From contig NZ_JBILQK010000052.1 of the NCBI RefSeq assembly GCF_044373315.1, positions 1 to 28,011 on the forward strand: a stretch of 28,011 nt of DNA, read 5' to 3'. This DNA is from JACDQM01 sp044373315. Its GTDB lineage: Bacteria > Pseudomonadota > Gammaproteobacteria > Burkholderiales > Burkholderiaceae_C. Numbering within the stretch: the stretch's first letter is position 1; every line of letters begins with the position of its first letter. The position numbers and the translations under genes were made by a program. This document shows, piece by piece, positions 9,088 to 16,910 of this stretch. The notes below the pieces were generated by a model. That model had not been told where the DNA came from. It did no database searches and was given only the letters and a program-made list of their open reading frames with translations.

Positions 9088-10371
9088 ATGAATGCCCCGC
9101 TGCTGTTGCGAGATGTGCGCCTGCCCGACGGTCGCGCCGGCCAGGACTTGCTGGTGCAGGACGGCCGCATTGCCGCCATCGGGCCGGCGTTGCAGGGCCC
9201 TGCGGACGTCGAGGTCATCGACGGGCGGGGCTTCCTGCTCAGCCCGCCCTTCGTCGACGCACACTTTCATATGGACGCCACGCTCAGCCATGGCCTGCCG
9301 CGCGTCAACGACAGCGGCACCTTGCTGGAAGGCATTGCGCTTTGGGGTGAATTGAAGCCGCAGCTGACGCAGGAGGCCTTGGTCCAGCGTGCGCAGGCCT
9401 ATTGCGATTGGGCGGTGGCCAAGGGCCTGCTGGCGATCCGATCGCATGTGGATGTGTGCGATGAGCGGCTGCTGGCGGTGGAGGCGCTGCTGCAGGTGCG
9501 CGAGCGGGTGAAGCCCTATCTCGACCTGCAGCTGGTGGCCTTTCCACAGGATGGCGTGCTGCGTTCGCCGGGCGCGATGGCGAATCTCAAGCGTGCGCTG
9601 GACATGGGTGTGGACGTGGTGGGCGGCATTCCGCATTTCGAGCGCACGGCCGAGCAGGGTGCGGCCAGCGTGAAGCTCTTGTGCGAGCTGGCGGCCGAGC
9701 GCGGCCTGCCGGTGGACATGCATTGCGACGAGAGCGACGACCCGCTGTCCCGCCATGTCGAGACCCTGGCCAGTGAGACGCAGCGCCTGGGGCTGCAGGG
9801 CCGCGTCACCGGCTCACATCTGACATCCATGCATTCGATGGACAACTACTACGTCTCCAAGCTGATCCCGCTGCTGGCCGAGGTGCAGCTGCAGGTGGTG
9901 GCCAATCCGCTGATCAACATCACGCTGCAGGGCCGGCACGACAGCTATCCCAGGCGCCGCGGCATGACGCGCGTGCCCGAGCTGCTGGCCGCGGGCATCA
10001 ACGTGGGCTTTGGCCACGACTGCGTGATGGACCCCTGGTATTCGCTGGGCAGCGCCGACATGCTGGAGGTGGCGAGCATGGGCCTGCATGTGGCACAGAT
10101 GACGTCGCAGGCCGGCATGCGGGCCTGTTTCGATGCGGTGACGGTCAACAGCGCGCGCATTCTGGGCCTGCAGGGCTATGGCCTGGCGCCGGGCTGCTTT
10201 GCCGACTTCGTGCTCTTGCAGGCGCACGATCCGGTGGAGGCGCTCCGGCTGCGGGCACAGCGCTTGCTGGTGGTGCGCCGGGGTCAGGTCTTGAGCCGCA
10301 TGGCGCCGGCTCAGGCTCGGATCAGCTTGCCTGGCGAGCCGCCACGCACAGTAGACTGGCTGCGTCCTTGA
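9088..10371 (+). CDS. cytosine-deaminase-family amidohydrolase, predicted 5-methylcytosine deaminase
   Basis: A 427-residue TIM-barrel amidohydrolase of the CodA family, expected to deaminate a cytosine-like base with one divalent metal. Metal and catalytic residues by motif: His59/His61 (DAHFHMD), His212 and Glu215 (MHCDESDDP), His244 (GSHLTSM) and Asp311 (GFGHDCVMDPWYSLG). Gln154 (AFPQDG) would bind the pyrimidine, as in CodA. The key oddity is Cys312. E. coli CodA has Asp314 here (HDD), and homologues lacking that Asp were, as I recall from published enzymology by the Raushel group, shown to deaminate 5-methylcytosine to thymine. An in-frame extension to 9004 exists, but ATG 9088 is preferred: an AAGGA Shine-Dalgarno lies 8 bases upstream and family similarity begins there. 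It stands alone, with no cytosine permease beside it. Confidence 0.88.
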   Translation: MNAPLLLRDVRLPDGRAGQDLLVQDGRIAAIGPALQGPADVEVIDGRGFLLSPPFVDAHFHMDATLSHGLPRVNDSGTLLEGIALWGELKPQLTQEALVQRAQAYCDWAVAKGLLAIRSHVDVCDERLLAVEALLQVRERVKPYLDLQLVAFPQDGVLRSPGAMANLKRALDMGVDVVGGIPHFERTAEQGAASVKLLCELAAERGLPVDMHCDESDDPLSRHVETLASETQRLGLQGRVTGSHLTSMHSMDNYYVSKLIPLLAEVQLQVVANPLINITLQGRHDSYPRRRGMTRVPELLAAGINVGFGHDCVMDPWYSLGSADMLEVASMGLHVAQMTSQAGMRACFDAVTVNSARILGLQGYGLAPGCFADFVLLQAHDPVEALRLRAQRLLVVRRGQVLSRMAPAQARISLPGEPPRTVDWLRP

Positions 10372-10505
10372 TAGGTGGGCGCCGCTCCCGCTGGCGCCGA
10401 GCAGTGTGGCGGCGCGGGCGTAGGCTGGCAAGCCCCCGGAAGAAGCCCTGTTGTTTGCATCGTATGCCCCGTGCGCGCATGCCGAATCCGCCCAGGGCGC
10501 TTCGA

Positions 10506-10511
10506 TAGAAT
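10506..10511 (+). promoter_or_regulatory. candidate -10 element for the GST-like gene
   Basis: TAGAAT is a 5/6 match to the -10 consensus, 38 bases before ATG 10550. No good -35 box is visible 16-18 bases upstream. The 178-base gap (10372-10549) otherwise shows only a short GCGCC/GGCGC hairpin after the deaminase stop. Confidence 0.35.
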
Positions 10512-10549
10512 CCACCGGCAACAAGGACTTCGGTCCCATTCAAAGCCTC

Positions 10550-11179
10550 ATGAAGCTCATCGGTTCACTCACCAGCCCCTACGTCCGCAAGGTCCGCGTC
10601 GTCATGGCGGAAAAGAAACTCGACTACCAGCTGGTGCTGGAAGACGTGTGGTCCAGCGACGAGATCCTGAAGATGAACCCGCTGGGCAAGGTGCCTTGCC
10701 TGGTGATGGAGGGGCAGGACGCGATCACCGGCGCCGTGTTCGACTCGCGCGTGATCGTGGAGTACGTTGACACTCTGTCGCCGGTCGGGCGACTGATTCC
10801 TGATCGCGGTCGCGAGCGCACGGAGGTGCGCACCTGGGAGGCGCTGGCGGATGGCCTGCTGGATGCGTCCGTCCTGGCACGCCTTGAGCAGACCTGGTCC
10901 GGCCGCAGCGCCGAGCAACGCAGCCAGGCCTGGACGGATCGCCAGATGAGCCGCGTGCATGCGGCCGTAGCCGCCATGGCCCAGGGCCTTGGAGAGCGCA
11001 ACTGGTGCTCAGGCAATCACTTCACGCTGGCCGATGTGGCGGTGGGTTGCGCGCTGGGCTACCTGGATTTCCGCTTCCCGGCGATTGACTGGCGTTCCGC
11101 CCATCCCAACCTGGCAAAGCACTACGAGAAGCTGGCGGCTCGCCAGAGCTTCATCGATACCAAGCCGCCTGGGGTCTGA
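10550..11179 (+). CDS. glutathione S-transferase family protein (YibF-like)
   Basis: A 209-residue two-domain GST-fold protein. The N-terminal thioredoxin-like domain (about 1-80) opens with MKLIGSLTSPYVRKVR, with Ser8/Ser9 near the usual glutathione thiol-contact position. The cis-proline is in NPLGKVPCLV (43-52) and the glutathione-carboxylate motif in FDSRVIVEYVD (64-74). The helical C-terminal domain (about 90-205) carries FTLADVAVGCALGYLDFR, the folding (N-capping) region. The pattern is closest to E. coli YibF, whose physiological substrate is not settled. The frame is open upstream to 10451, but ATG 10550 matches the family start and follows a -10-like box. It is separated from the regulator downstream by a perfect palindrome. 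Confidence 0.88.
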   Translation: MKLIGSLTSPYVRKVRVVMAEKKLDYQLVLEDVWSSDEILKMNPLGKVPCLVMEGQDAITGAVFDSRVIVEYVDTLSPVGRLIPDRGRERTEVRTWEALADGLLDASVLARLEQTWSGRSAEQRSQAWTDRQMSRVHAAVAAMAQGLGERNWCSGNHFTLADVAVGCALGYLDFRFPAIDWRSAHPNLAKHYEKLAARQSFIDTKPPGV

Positions 11180-11180
11180 T

Positions 11181-11200
11181 CCAGGCTCGTACGAGCCTGG
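11181..11200. terminator. 20-base perfect palindrome between convergent genes
   Basis: CCAGGCTCG-TA-CGAGCCTGG lies 1 base after the GST stop and 15 bases before the end of the convergent regulator gene. It could form a GC-rich hairpin on either transcript. There is no T tract on either side, so it would be an atypical terminator or a transcript-end stabiliser. Confidence 0.4.
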
Positions 11201-11215
11201 GGTGGCGGGCTTGCA

Positions 11216-11884
11216 TCAAGCGGCGCCGGACAGGACAGGGCGCCGGTGGTCCGAACGGCGATGCAAGGCGGCGTAGAGCTCGCCCACGCGCTGGCCGATT
11301 TCCTCGACGCCCAACTGCCAGCGTTGTGCGATCTCCTTGTCCAGCAGGCCGTGAGAAAACAGGCTGAGCAAGTGCTGCTGCGCCACTGAGAGCCCGGCCT
11401 CAGTCGCCCGATGGTCGTGACAGGCCGCCACGCAATGCGCTTGGTGCAGCTCGCTGCGCGGCATGCCGAAGGCGTGCAGCAACTGGCGTGACAGGGCTGG
11501 TGAAATGCAAGCGCGCTGGGCTTGCAGCCCGGCGACGGCCTTGACCAGGCCGACCGCGTCACGCTCCAGGCAGTAGGCATGGGCGCCGCTGGCCAGCGCT
11601 GCAAACAGCTCCGGGTCGTCAACCATGGGTGTCAGCAGCAGCACACGGGGCAATGGCCGAGGCAGGCGCTGCAACAGCGCACGCGCTGGACCGTCCAGCA
11701 GACGCAGATCGCAGATCAGCAGATCCGGTGGTGCAGTCAGCAAGGCCTCAAGCGCGCCACGCCAATGCTCGCTGCTGCCGCTGCAGGTCCAGGTGCCTTC
11801 TTGCGCCGAAGTGTGGGCGCACAGAGCCTCGCGGCTTCGGAGCAGGGCTTGCCGATTGCGGCGCAGCAGATAGACGGAAGGCAT
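11216..11884 (-). CDS. atypical orphan response regulator with LuxR-type HTH
   Basis: A 222-residue protein with the layout of a NarL/FixJ regulator. The receiver-like domain (about 1-125) has the phosphoacceptor-position Asp59 in LLICDLRLLDG and Thr85 in LLLTP. The paired acidic residues expected near the N terminus are absent (YLLRRNRQ), and the conserved Lys is Glu107 (AYCLERD), so normal phosphorylation chemistry is doubtful. The C-terminal HTH (about 164-209; LSVAQQHLLSLFSHGLLDKE onward) follows the LuxR pattern. ATG 11884 is preferred; an 18-residue extension would need a TTG start at 11938. No kinase is adjacent. It lies downstream of amgK behind a G/C hairpin. I infer a DNA-binding regulator with a degenerate receiver; targets unknown. 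Confidence 0.7.
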   Translation of the reverse strand: MPSVYLLRRNRQALLRSREALCAHTSAQEGTWTCSGSSEHWRGALEALLTAPPDLLICDLRLLDGPARALLQRLPRPLPRVLLLTPMVDDPELFAALASGAHAYCLERDAVGLVKAVAGLQAQRACISPALSRQLLHAFGMPRSELHQAHCVAACHDHRATEAGLSVAQQHLLSLFSHGLLDKEIAQRWQLGVEEIGQRVGELYAALHRRSDHRRPVLSGAA

Positions 11885-11952
11885 CGAGGGGCAGCAGCAG
11901 AGAGCGGCCCATTGTCCCGGCTTGAAGGGACGCAGCAATCCCGCGAGCCAGG

Positions 11953-11977
11953 GCCCCCCAGTTCAAGGGGGGGGGGC
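11953..11977 (-). terminator. G/C homopolymer hairpin after amgK
   Basis: A C6 run (11954-11959) and a G10 run (11967-11976) can pair around a short A/T-containing loop, 16 bases past the amgK stop. On the minus strand there is no T tract after the stem, so terminator activity is uncertain. The G10 tract is also a candidate for length instability. Confidence 0.35.
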
Positions 11978-11992
11978 AGCGTGCGGGCCGGG

Positions 11993-13045
11993 TCAGCGCA
12001 GATTGAAGCCGGTCTGCACCAGCGAGCCGCGCAGGTCTTCCAGCAGATGGGTCAGCGGCGACAGCTCCACATAGCGGGTCGTGACCTTGATGGCATAGGC
12101 GAAGAAGCGCGGCAGCTCTTCGGCGTAGGCGGGCTTGCCGTCGCGATGCTTGAGGCGGCAGAAGATGCCCAGGATCTTCAGGTGGCGCTGCAGGCCGCTC
12201 CACTCCAGCGCGCGCCAGAACTCGCCAAAGTCTGCGCCCAGGCCTTCGGGGTCCAGCAGGCCGGCCTTGCGCGCCTGCTCCCAGTAGCGGATGGCCCAGT
12301 CGAGCTCACGCTCTTCGTCCCAGCTGATGAAGGCGTCGCGCAGCAGCGAGGCGAGGTCGTAGGCAATCGGGCCGCGCACCGCGTCTTGGAAGTCTAGGAC
12401 GCCGGGCAGGGGCTCGCAGACCATTAGATTGCGCACCATGTAGTCGCGGTGCATTGGCACCTGCGGCTGCTCCAGCATGCTGCGCACCAGGGCCTTGCAG
12501 CTGTGTTCCCACCAGGCTTGCTGGGTCTCGCTCCACTGTCGGCCGTACTCGCGCTGCACGCACCAGTCGACAAAGATCTGCAACTCGCGGCGGATGAACA
12601 CTTCGTCGAAGGCCGGCAGGGCGCCGGCATCGCCGCGTGATTGCCACGTCACCAGGGCCTGCGTCGCGGCGCGCATCAGGCGGTCGGCGTCGGCCGGCTC
12701 GGCCTGTTTCAGCGCCTGCAGATAGGGCGTGTCGCCCAGGTCACTGAGCAGCGCGAAGCCTTGTGCTTCGTCCGCGGCCAGCACATCCGGTACATGCAGC
12801 GCGCAGCCGCGCATCATCTGCGCCACCGAAATGAAGGCGCGCAGGCTGTCGGGCTGTCCGGGCGCGTCCATCACGATCAGCGTGCTGCCATCACGGCGCT
12901 TCACGCGCAGATAGCGCCGTGCGCTGGCGTCGGCATTGGCGAGGGTCACCGTTTCGGGCAGCAGCTCGTGGCTGGCGCTCAAGCCATGCAGCCAGTTCTG
13001 GAAGCTTGTTTCGCGGGCGGCGTCGGGCCAGGCAATTGCGTTCAT
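11993..13045 (-). CDS. amgK: AmgK-like N-acetylmuramate/N-acetylglucosamine kinase (APH fold)
   Basis: A 350-residue kinase of the aminoglycoside-phosphotransferase fold. AmgK phosphorylates the anomeric position of MurNAc/GlcNAc in the cell-wall recycling route that bypasses MurA/MurB (known from Pseudomonas and Caulobacter). Visible motifs: the N-lobe LANADASARRYLRVKR (35-50), the catalytic loop MHRDYMVRNLMV (198-209) with Asp201 as base and Asn206 as metal ligand, and GVLDFQDAVRGPIAYDLASL (215-234) with metal-binding Asp218. Divergent orientation to lptD, separated by 77 bases, is the arrangement known from pseudomonads and supports the call. The usual partner murU (uridylyltransferase) does not follow; the next gene is the atypical regulator. 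ATG 13045 has no clear Shine-Dalgarno. Confidence 0.8.
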   Translation of the reverse strand: MNAIAWPDAARETSFQNWLHGLSASHELLPETVTLANADASARRYLRVKRRDGSTLIVMDAPGQPDSLRAFISVAQMMRGCALHVPDVLAADEAQGFALLSDLGDTPYLQALKQAEPADADRLMRAATQALVTWQSRGDAGALPAFDEVFIRRELQIFVDWCVQREYGRQWSETQQAWWEHSCKALVRSMLEQPQVPMHRDYMVRNLMVCEPLPGVLDFQDAVRGPIAYDLASLLRDAFISWDEERELDWAIRYWEQARKAGLLDPEGLGADFGEFWRALEWSGLQRHLKILGIFCRLKHRDGKPAYAEELPRFFAYAIKVTTRYVELSPLTHLLEDLRGSLVQTGFNLR

Positions 13046-13122
13046 GCGAGGAGGGTGGGGTCAGGCGCCGGGACACGCGCTACGGTGGACTGCGCCTCGC
13101 GCAGTGCGGGGCCTCATGGATA
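13046..13122. promoter_or_regulatory. divergent amgK/lptD control region
   Basis: This 77-base gap must hold the start signals for both genes. GATAAT (13119-13124, plus strand) is a 5/6 match to a -10 box but overlaps the chosen lptD ATG at 13123. If it is the real promoter, lptD translation must begin further downstream. No clear -35 was seen on either strand. Confidence 0.35.
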
Positions 13123-15591
13123 ATGAATTCTACAAACCGTCGGCATGGAGCCGGCGACCGTCCGAAGAAGACGCCCGTCGACGCCGTGCAACTGCCGCAC
13201 TCCCCATCCTCACTCCCTGCGAAGTTCCGTCTGAGCCCGCTGCTGCTGGCGCTGGGCTTTTGTGCGCCCGCGCTTGGGCAGTCGACTGCGCCGGCCCTGA
13301 ACCTGAAGCCCACGCGCCAGCTCGCGCCGCCATCGGCTGACGGGCCCGTGGCGAAGCCGGCGCTGGTGCTGCAAGCGCGGCGCATCCAGGGCCAGCTTGA
13401 CCAGCAGGCCTTGGCCGAGGGCGAAGCGGAGTTGCGCTATGGCGAGTTGCTGCTGCGCGCCGAGCGCTTTAGCTACGACATGAGCAGTGACGCGGTGCAG
13501 GCCGAGGGCAATGTCGAGATCAGCCGCGACGGCAACCGGGTTCGCGGGCCCAGCCTGAGCCTGTTCGTGCAGCGCTTCGAGGGCGAGTTCCTGCAGCCCA
13601 GCTATTTCTTCTCTCAGACGGCGGCTGGAGGCAAGGCCAACAGCCTCAAGTTTCTGGGCGGCAAGAAGATGCGGGCCGAGGTGGCGACCTACAGCAGCTG
13701 CCCGGCTCCCGAAGGGGAAGCGGCCGAGCCGGCCTGGCAGCTCAGTGCCACCCGGCTGAACATGGATTTCGAGTCAGGCGAGGGCCTGGCCCAAGGCGCG
13801 GTGCTGCGTTTTCAGGGCGTGCCGATCCTGGCGGCGCCGGCACTGAGTTTCCCACTGGGCGGGCAGCGCAAGTCAGGCTGGCTGCCGCCCAACATCAGCC
13901 TGGACAGTCGCAGCGGATTCGAGTTTGGCCTGCCCTATTACTGGAACCTGGCGCCGCAGCGCGATGCGACGCTGACTCCCTTCATGATGACGCGGCGCGG
14001 CGCGGGCCTGGACAGCGAGTTCCGCTATCTGGAGCCGGCGCACCGCGGTGAAATCAATCTGGCCTTGCTGCCCCACGACCGTGTGGCCGGCCGCAGCCGC
14101 TGGGCCTTGAATCTGCAGAACCGCGGTGAGCTGGGGCGTGGTTGGGACTACCGGTTGGGTGCCGAGCGGGTCTCGGACGACGATTACTGGAAGGATCTGC
14201 CCAAGCGCATCGACAGCGCCACGCCGCGTCTGCTGGCCGGGCAGTTCCAGCTGGAGCGGCGCAGGGAGCTCAGCTGGGGCGAAGCCAAGCTCTATGCCCG
14301 CGTCCAGCATTGGCAGTTGCTGCAGGGGCTCGATCCCGCCAGCCGGTTGCTCTCCCCCTACCAGCGCTCGCCTCAGCTGGGGTTGCAGCTGAGCAGCCAG
14401 GGTGATGAGGGCGTGCTGGCCGGCTACCTGCCCTGGGGACGTCGCAGCCGTCTGGAAGGCAGCCTGGAGCTGGAATACAACCGTTTCGACCTGCCGAGCG
14501 AGGCGCTGGCGTCGCAGACGCAGACCGGCTCGCGCGTGCACCTGCTGGGCCATCTGAGCTTGCCGATGGGCGGTGCGGCCTGGTGGTTGATTCCCAAGCT
14601 GAACTTGAACGCAGCCAGCTATTCGCTCGACCGGCCGCTGGCTGATGGCCGCCGCTCGGCCTCGCGCAGCGTGCCGGGCTTCAGTCTGGATCATGGCTGG
14701 GTGTTTGAGCGAGAGAGCAGTCTGGGCGGCCGTGCCTTGCTGCAGACCCTGGAGCCGCGGCTGCTGTATGTGAACACGGCCTATCGCGATCAATCGGCGC
14801 TGCCCAACTTTGACGCGGCACCCAAGGATTTCAATTTCGACTCGATCTATGCAGAGAACCAGTTCTCGGGCGTGGACCGGGTCTCCGACGCGCACCAATT
14901 GGCGGTGGGTGCGACCTCACGCTGGCTCGATGCCAATCAGGGCGAAGAGCTGTTGCGTCTAGGTCTGGTGCAGCGCCTGCTGTTCAGCGACCAGCGCATC
15001 ACGCCGGACGGCCAGCCGCTGACGCAGCGCGCATCGGACCTGCTGCTGCTGGGCGCAGCCCATCTGTCGCGCCAGTGGTGGCTGGAGGGCTCGCTGCAGT
15101 ACAACGCCGAGACCAATAAGGCGACGCGTTCCGTGCTGCGTGCGCGTTTCTCGCCGGGCCCGCTGCGCACCGTCAGCACGGCCTACCGCTTGGCGCGTGG
15201 CCAGAGCGAGCAGCTGGAACTGGCCTGGCAGTGGCCGCTGTATGGTGTGGGTGCAGCAGATGCACCCCGTGCCAGTGCCAGCGCCTCGGGCGGCAGCTGC
15301 AAGGGTGCCTGGTACAGCGCTGGCCGCTTGCAGTACAGCCTGCGCGACAAGCGTTTTACCGATTCGGTGCTGGGCCTGGAATATGACGCCGGCTGCTGGA
15401 TCGTCCGTGTCGGCGCCGAGCGGCAGTCGACCGGTCGCAGTGAAGCCAACACCCGGCTGCTGCTGCAACTGGAGTTGGTCGGGCTGTCCCGGCTGGGCTC
15501 GAATGCGCTCAAGGTCCTGAGGGACAATATCCCCGGCTACCGTCCGCTGAACTCGGAACGATCGAATCTTCTGAATGCCTCCTATGACTGA
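13123..15591 (+). CDS. lptD: LPS-assembly outer membrane protein LptD
   Basis: An 822-residue outer-membrane translocon that inserts lipopolysaccharide into the outer leaflet with LptE. A late signal peptide (core LSPLLLALGFCAPALG, about 37-52) precedes the periplasmic OstA/LptA-like jellyroll (about 78-200, RAERFSYDMSSDAVQAEGN). The C-terminal barrel (about 210-800) has the family marks RKSGWLPP (249-256), LEPRLLYV (543-550) and DQSALPNFD (556-564). Cysteines at 193, 726 and 758 match the positions used for the LptD disulfides, though the adjacent Cys-Cys of E. coli is reduced to one (GCWIVRVG). The frame is open to 12919. ATG 13123 is the first ATG after the divergent gap, but the signal peptide starts some 30 residues in, so the true start may be later. 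It overlaps surA by 17 bases or 8. Confidence 0.93.
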   Translation: MNSTNRRHGAGDRPKKTPVDAVQLPHSPSSLPAKFRLSPLLLALGFCAPALGQSTAPALNLKPTRQLAPPSADGPVAKPALVLQARRIQGQLDQQALAEGEAELRYGELLLRAERFSYDMSSDAVQAEGNVEISRDGNRVRGPSLSLFVQRFEGEFLQPSYFFSQTAAGGKANSLKFLGGKKMRAEVATYSSCPAPEGEAAEPAWQLSATRLNMDFESGEGLAQGAVLRFQGVPILAAPALSFPLGGQRKSGWLPPNISLDSRSGFEFGLPYYWNLAPQRDATLTPFMMTRRGAGLDSEFRYLEPAHRGEINLALLPHDRVAGRSRWALNLQNRGELGRGWDYRLGAERVSDDDYWKDLPKRIDSATPRLLAGQFQLERRRELSWGEAKLYARVQHWQLLQGLDPASRLLSPYQRSPQLGLQLSSQGDEGVLAGYLPWGRRSRLEGSLELEYNRFDLPSEALASQTQTGSRVHLLGHLSLPMGGAAWWLIPKLNLNAASYSLDRPLADGRRSASRSVPGFSLDHGWVFERESSLGGRALLQTLEPRLLYVNTAYRDQSALPNFDAAPKDFNFDSIYAENQFSGVDRVSDAHQLAVGATSRWLDANQGEELLRLGLVQRLLFSDQRITPDGQPLTQRASDLLLLGAAHLSRQWWLEGSLQYNAETNKATRSVLRARFSPGPLRTVSTAYRLARGQSEQLELAWQWPLYGVGAADAPRASASASGGSCKGAWYSAGRLQYSLRDKRFTDSVLGLEYDAGCWIVRVGAERQSTGRSEANTRLLLQLELVGLSRLGSNALKVLRDNIPGYRPLNSERSNLLNASYD

Positions 15592-16903
15592 TCTGCCTTT
15601 CCGTTCCCTGGTCTTGAGCGCCGCGCTTGCCGCCGCCTTGTCTGCTCCGCCGGCCGAGGCCCAACGCGCAGCCTCGACGGCGCGTCCGGTGGACCATATC
15701 GCCGCTGTCGTTAATCAGGATGTGGTCGCTGCGAGTGAAGTGCAGCAGCGCATCGAGCGCCTGCGCGAGGAGGTGCGCCGCCGGGGCGATGTGCTGGACA
15801 TGGGTGCCTTGCGCAAGCAGGCGCTGGAGTCGCTGATCGAGGAGCGTGTGCTGGTGACCCATGCGCGCGAGTTCGGCACGCGTGTTGACGATGCCGAGCT
15901 GGACCGTGTGGTCGGCAATGTGGCGCAGCAAAACCGTCTGACGATGGATGAGCTGATGGAGCGCTTGAAAGCCGAGGGCATGGACTACCGACGCTTCCGC
16001 GAGAACCTGCGCGACCAGATCATGTCGGAGCGCGTGCGCGAGCGCGAAGTGCAGGGCCGCATCCGGGTGACCGACGGCGAGATCGACAAGTACCTTGAGG
16101 CTCAGCGCGCCAAGATCAGCGACAACCCGCAGCTGAACATTGCGCAGGTGCTGGTCAGCGTGCCTGAGGGCGCGAGCGAGTCCGTGCTGGCTGAGCGCCG
16201 GGCACGCGCTGAAGCGGCACTGGCCCGCATCAAGGCGGGTGAAGACTTTGCCAAGGTGGCTCGGGAGATTTCTGAAGACGGCAACAAGGCGGCGGGAGGC
16301 ATGATCGGCCTGCGCCAGGCGGATCGTCTGCCTGACGAGTTCGTCAACGTCGTCCGTCCGCTCAAGGATGGCGAGGTGTCGCAGCAGCTGCTGCGCACCG
16401 GTGCCGGCTTCCACGTCATAAAGCTGGTGCAGCGCATCAGCCCGGCTGCGGCCGGCAAAGCCTCGCAGACCCGCGCACGGCACATCCTGCTGCGTCCCTC
16501 GGCCCAGCTGAGTGCTGAAGTGGCAGCGCGCCGCCTGGCCGAGTTCAAGCGTTCCATCGAAAGCGGCCGCGCCAGCTTCGAGGCCCTGGCCAAGGAGAAC
16601 TCCGAGGACGGCAGCGCGCCCGATGGCGGTGAGCTGGGCTGGACCTCGCCAGGCGGCTTCGTGCCAGAGTTCGAGGAAGCCATGAATGCCCTGCCGATCA
16701 ACGGCATGTCCGGCCCGGTGGTCTCGCGCTTCGGTGTGCACCTGATCCAGGTGCTGGAGCGCCGCGAGGTCGATGTTGATCCCAAGCAGTTGCGCGAGCA
16801 GGCCCGCAACGCGCTGCGTGAAGGCAAGTACGAAGAGGCCTATCAGGAGTGGGTCAAGGAGTTGCGCGCGCGCGCTTTTGTCGAGTTGCGCGAAGCGCCG
16901 TGA
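15575..16903 (+). CDS. surA: periplasmic chaperone / peptidyl-prolyl isomerase SurA
   Basis: A 442-residue periplasmic chaperone for outer-membrane proteins, including LptD. A signal peptide (about 1-30; LVLSAALAAALSAPPAEA) is followed by the SurA N-terminal chaperone domain (about 38-165, DHIAAVVNQDVVAASEVQQR). Two parvulin domains follow, about 186-286 (LNIAQVLVSVPEG to GFHVIKLVQ) and about 300-397 (ARHILLRPSA to GVHLIQVLERR), then the C-terminal helix that packs on the N domain. The second parvulin domain keeps the GGELGW motif. ATG 15575 and ATG 15584 are both plausible. The latter gives an ATGACTGA overlap with the lptD stop. Either way translation is coupled to lptD, which makes biological sense. 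rsmA begins 7 bases after the stop. Confidence 0.95.
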   Translation: MPPMTDLPFRSLVLSAALAAALSAPPAEAQRAASTARPVDHIAAVVNQDVVAASEVQQRIERLREEVRRRGDVLDMGALRKQALESLIEERVLVTHAREFGTRVDDAELDRVVGNVAQQNRLTMDELMERLKAEGMDYRRFRENLRDQIMSERVREREVQGRIRVTDGEIDKYLEAQRAKISDNPQLNIAQVLVSVPEGASESVLAERRARAEAALARIKAGEDFAKVAREISEDGNKAAGGMIGLRQADRLPDEFVNVVRPLKDGEVSQQLLRTGAGFHVIKLVQRISPAAAGKASQTRARHILLRPSAQLSAEVAARRLAEFKRSIESGRASFEALAKENSEDGSAPDGGELGWTSPGGFVPEFEEAMNALPINGMSGPVVSRFGVHLIQVLERREVDVDPKQLREQARNALREGKYEEAYQEWVKELRARAFVELREAP

Positions 16904-16910
16904 GCGTCTG

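Noticed and set aside
12919..13122. 68-residue extension of LptD and overlap with the amgK start
   Set aside because: Arg-rich and unlike a signal peptide; it would run antisense into amgK. The true start may be even later than 13123.
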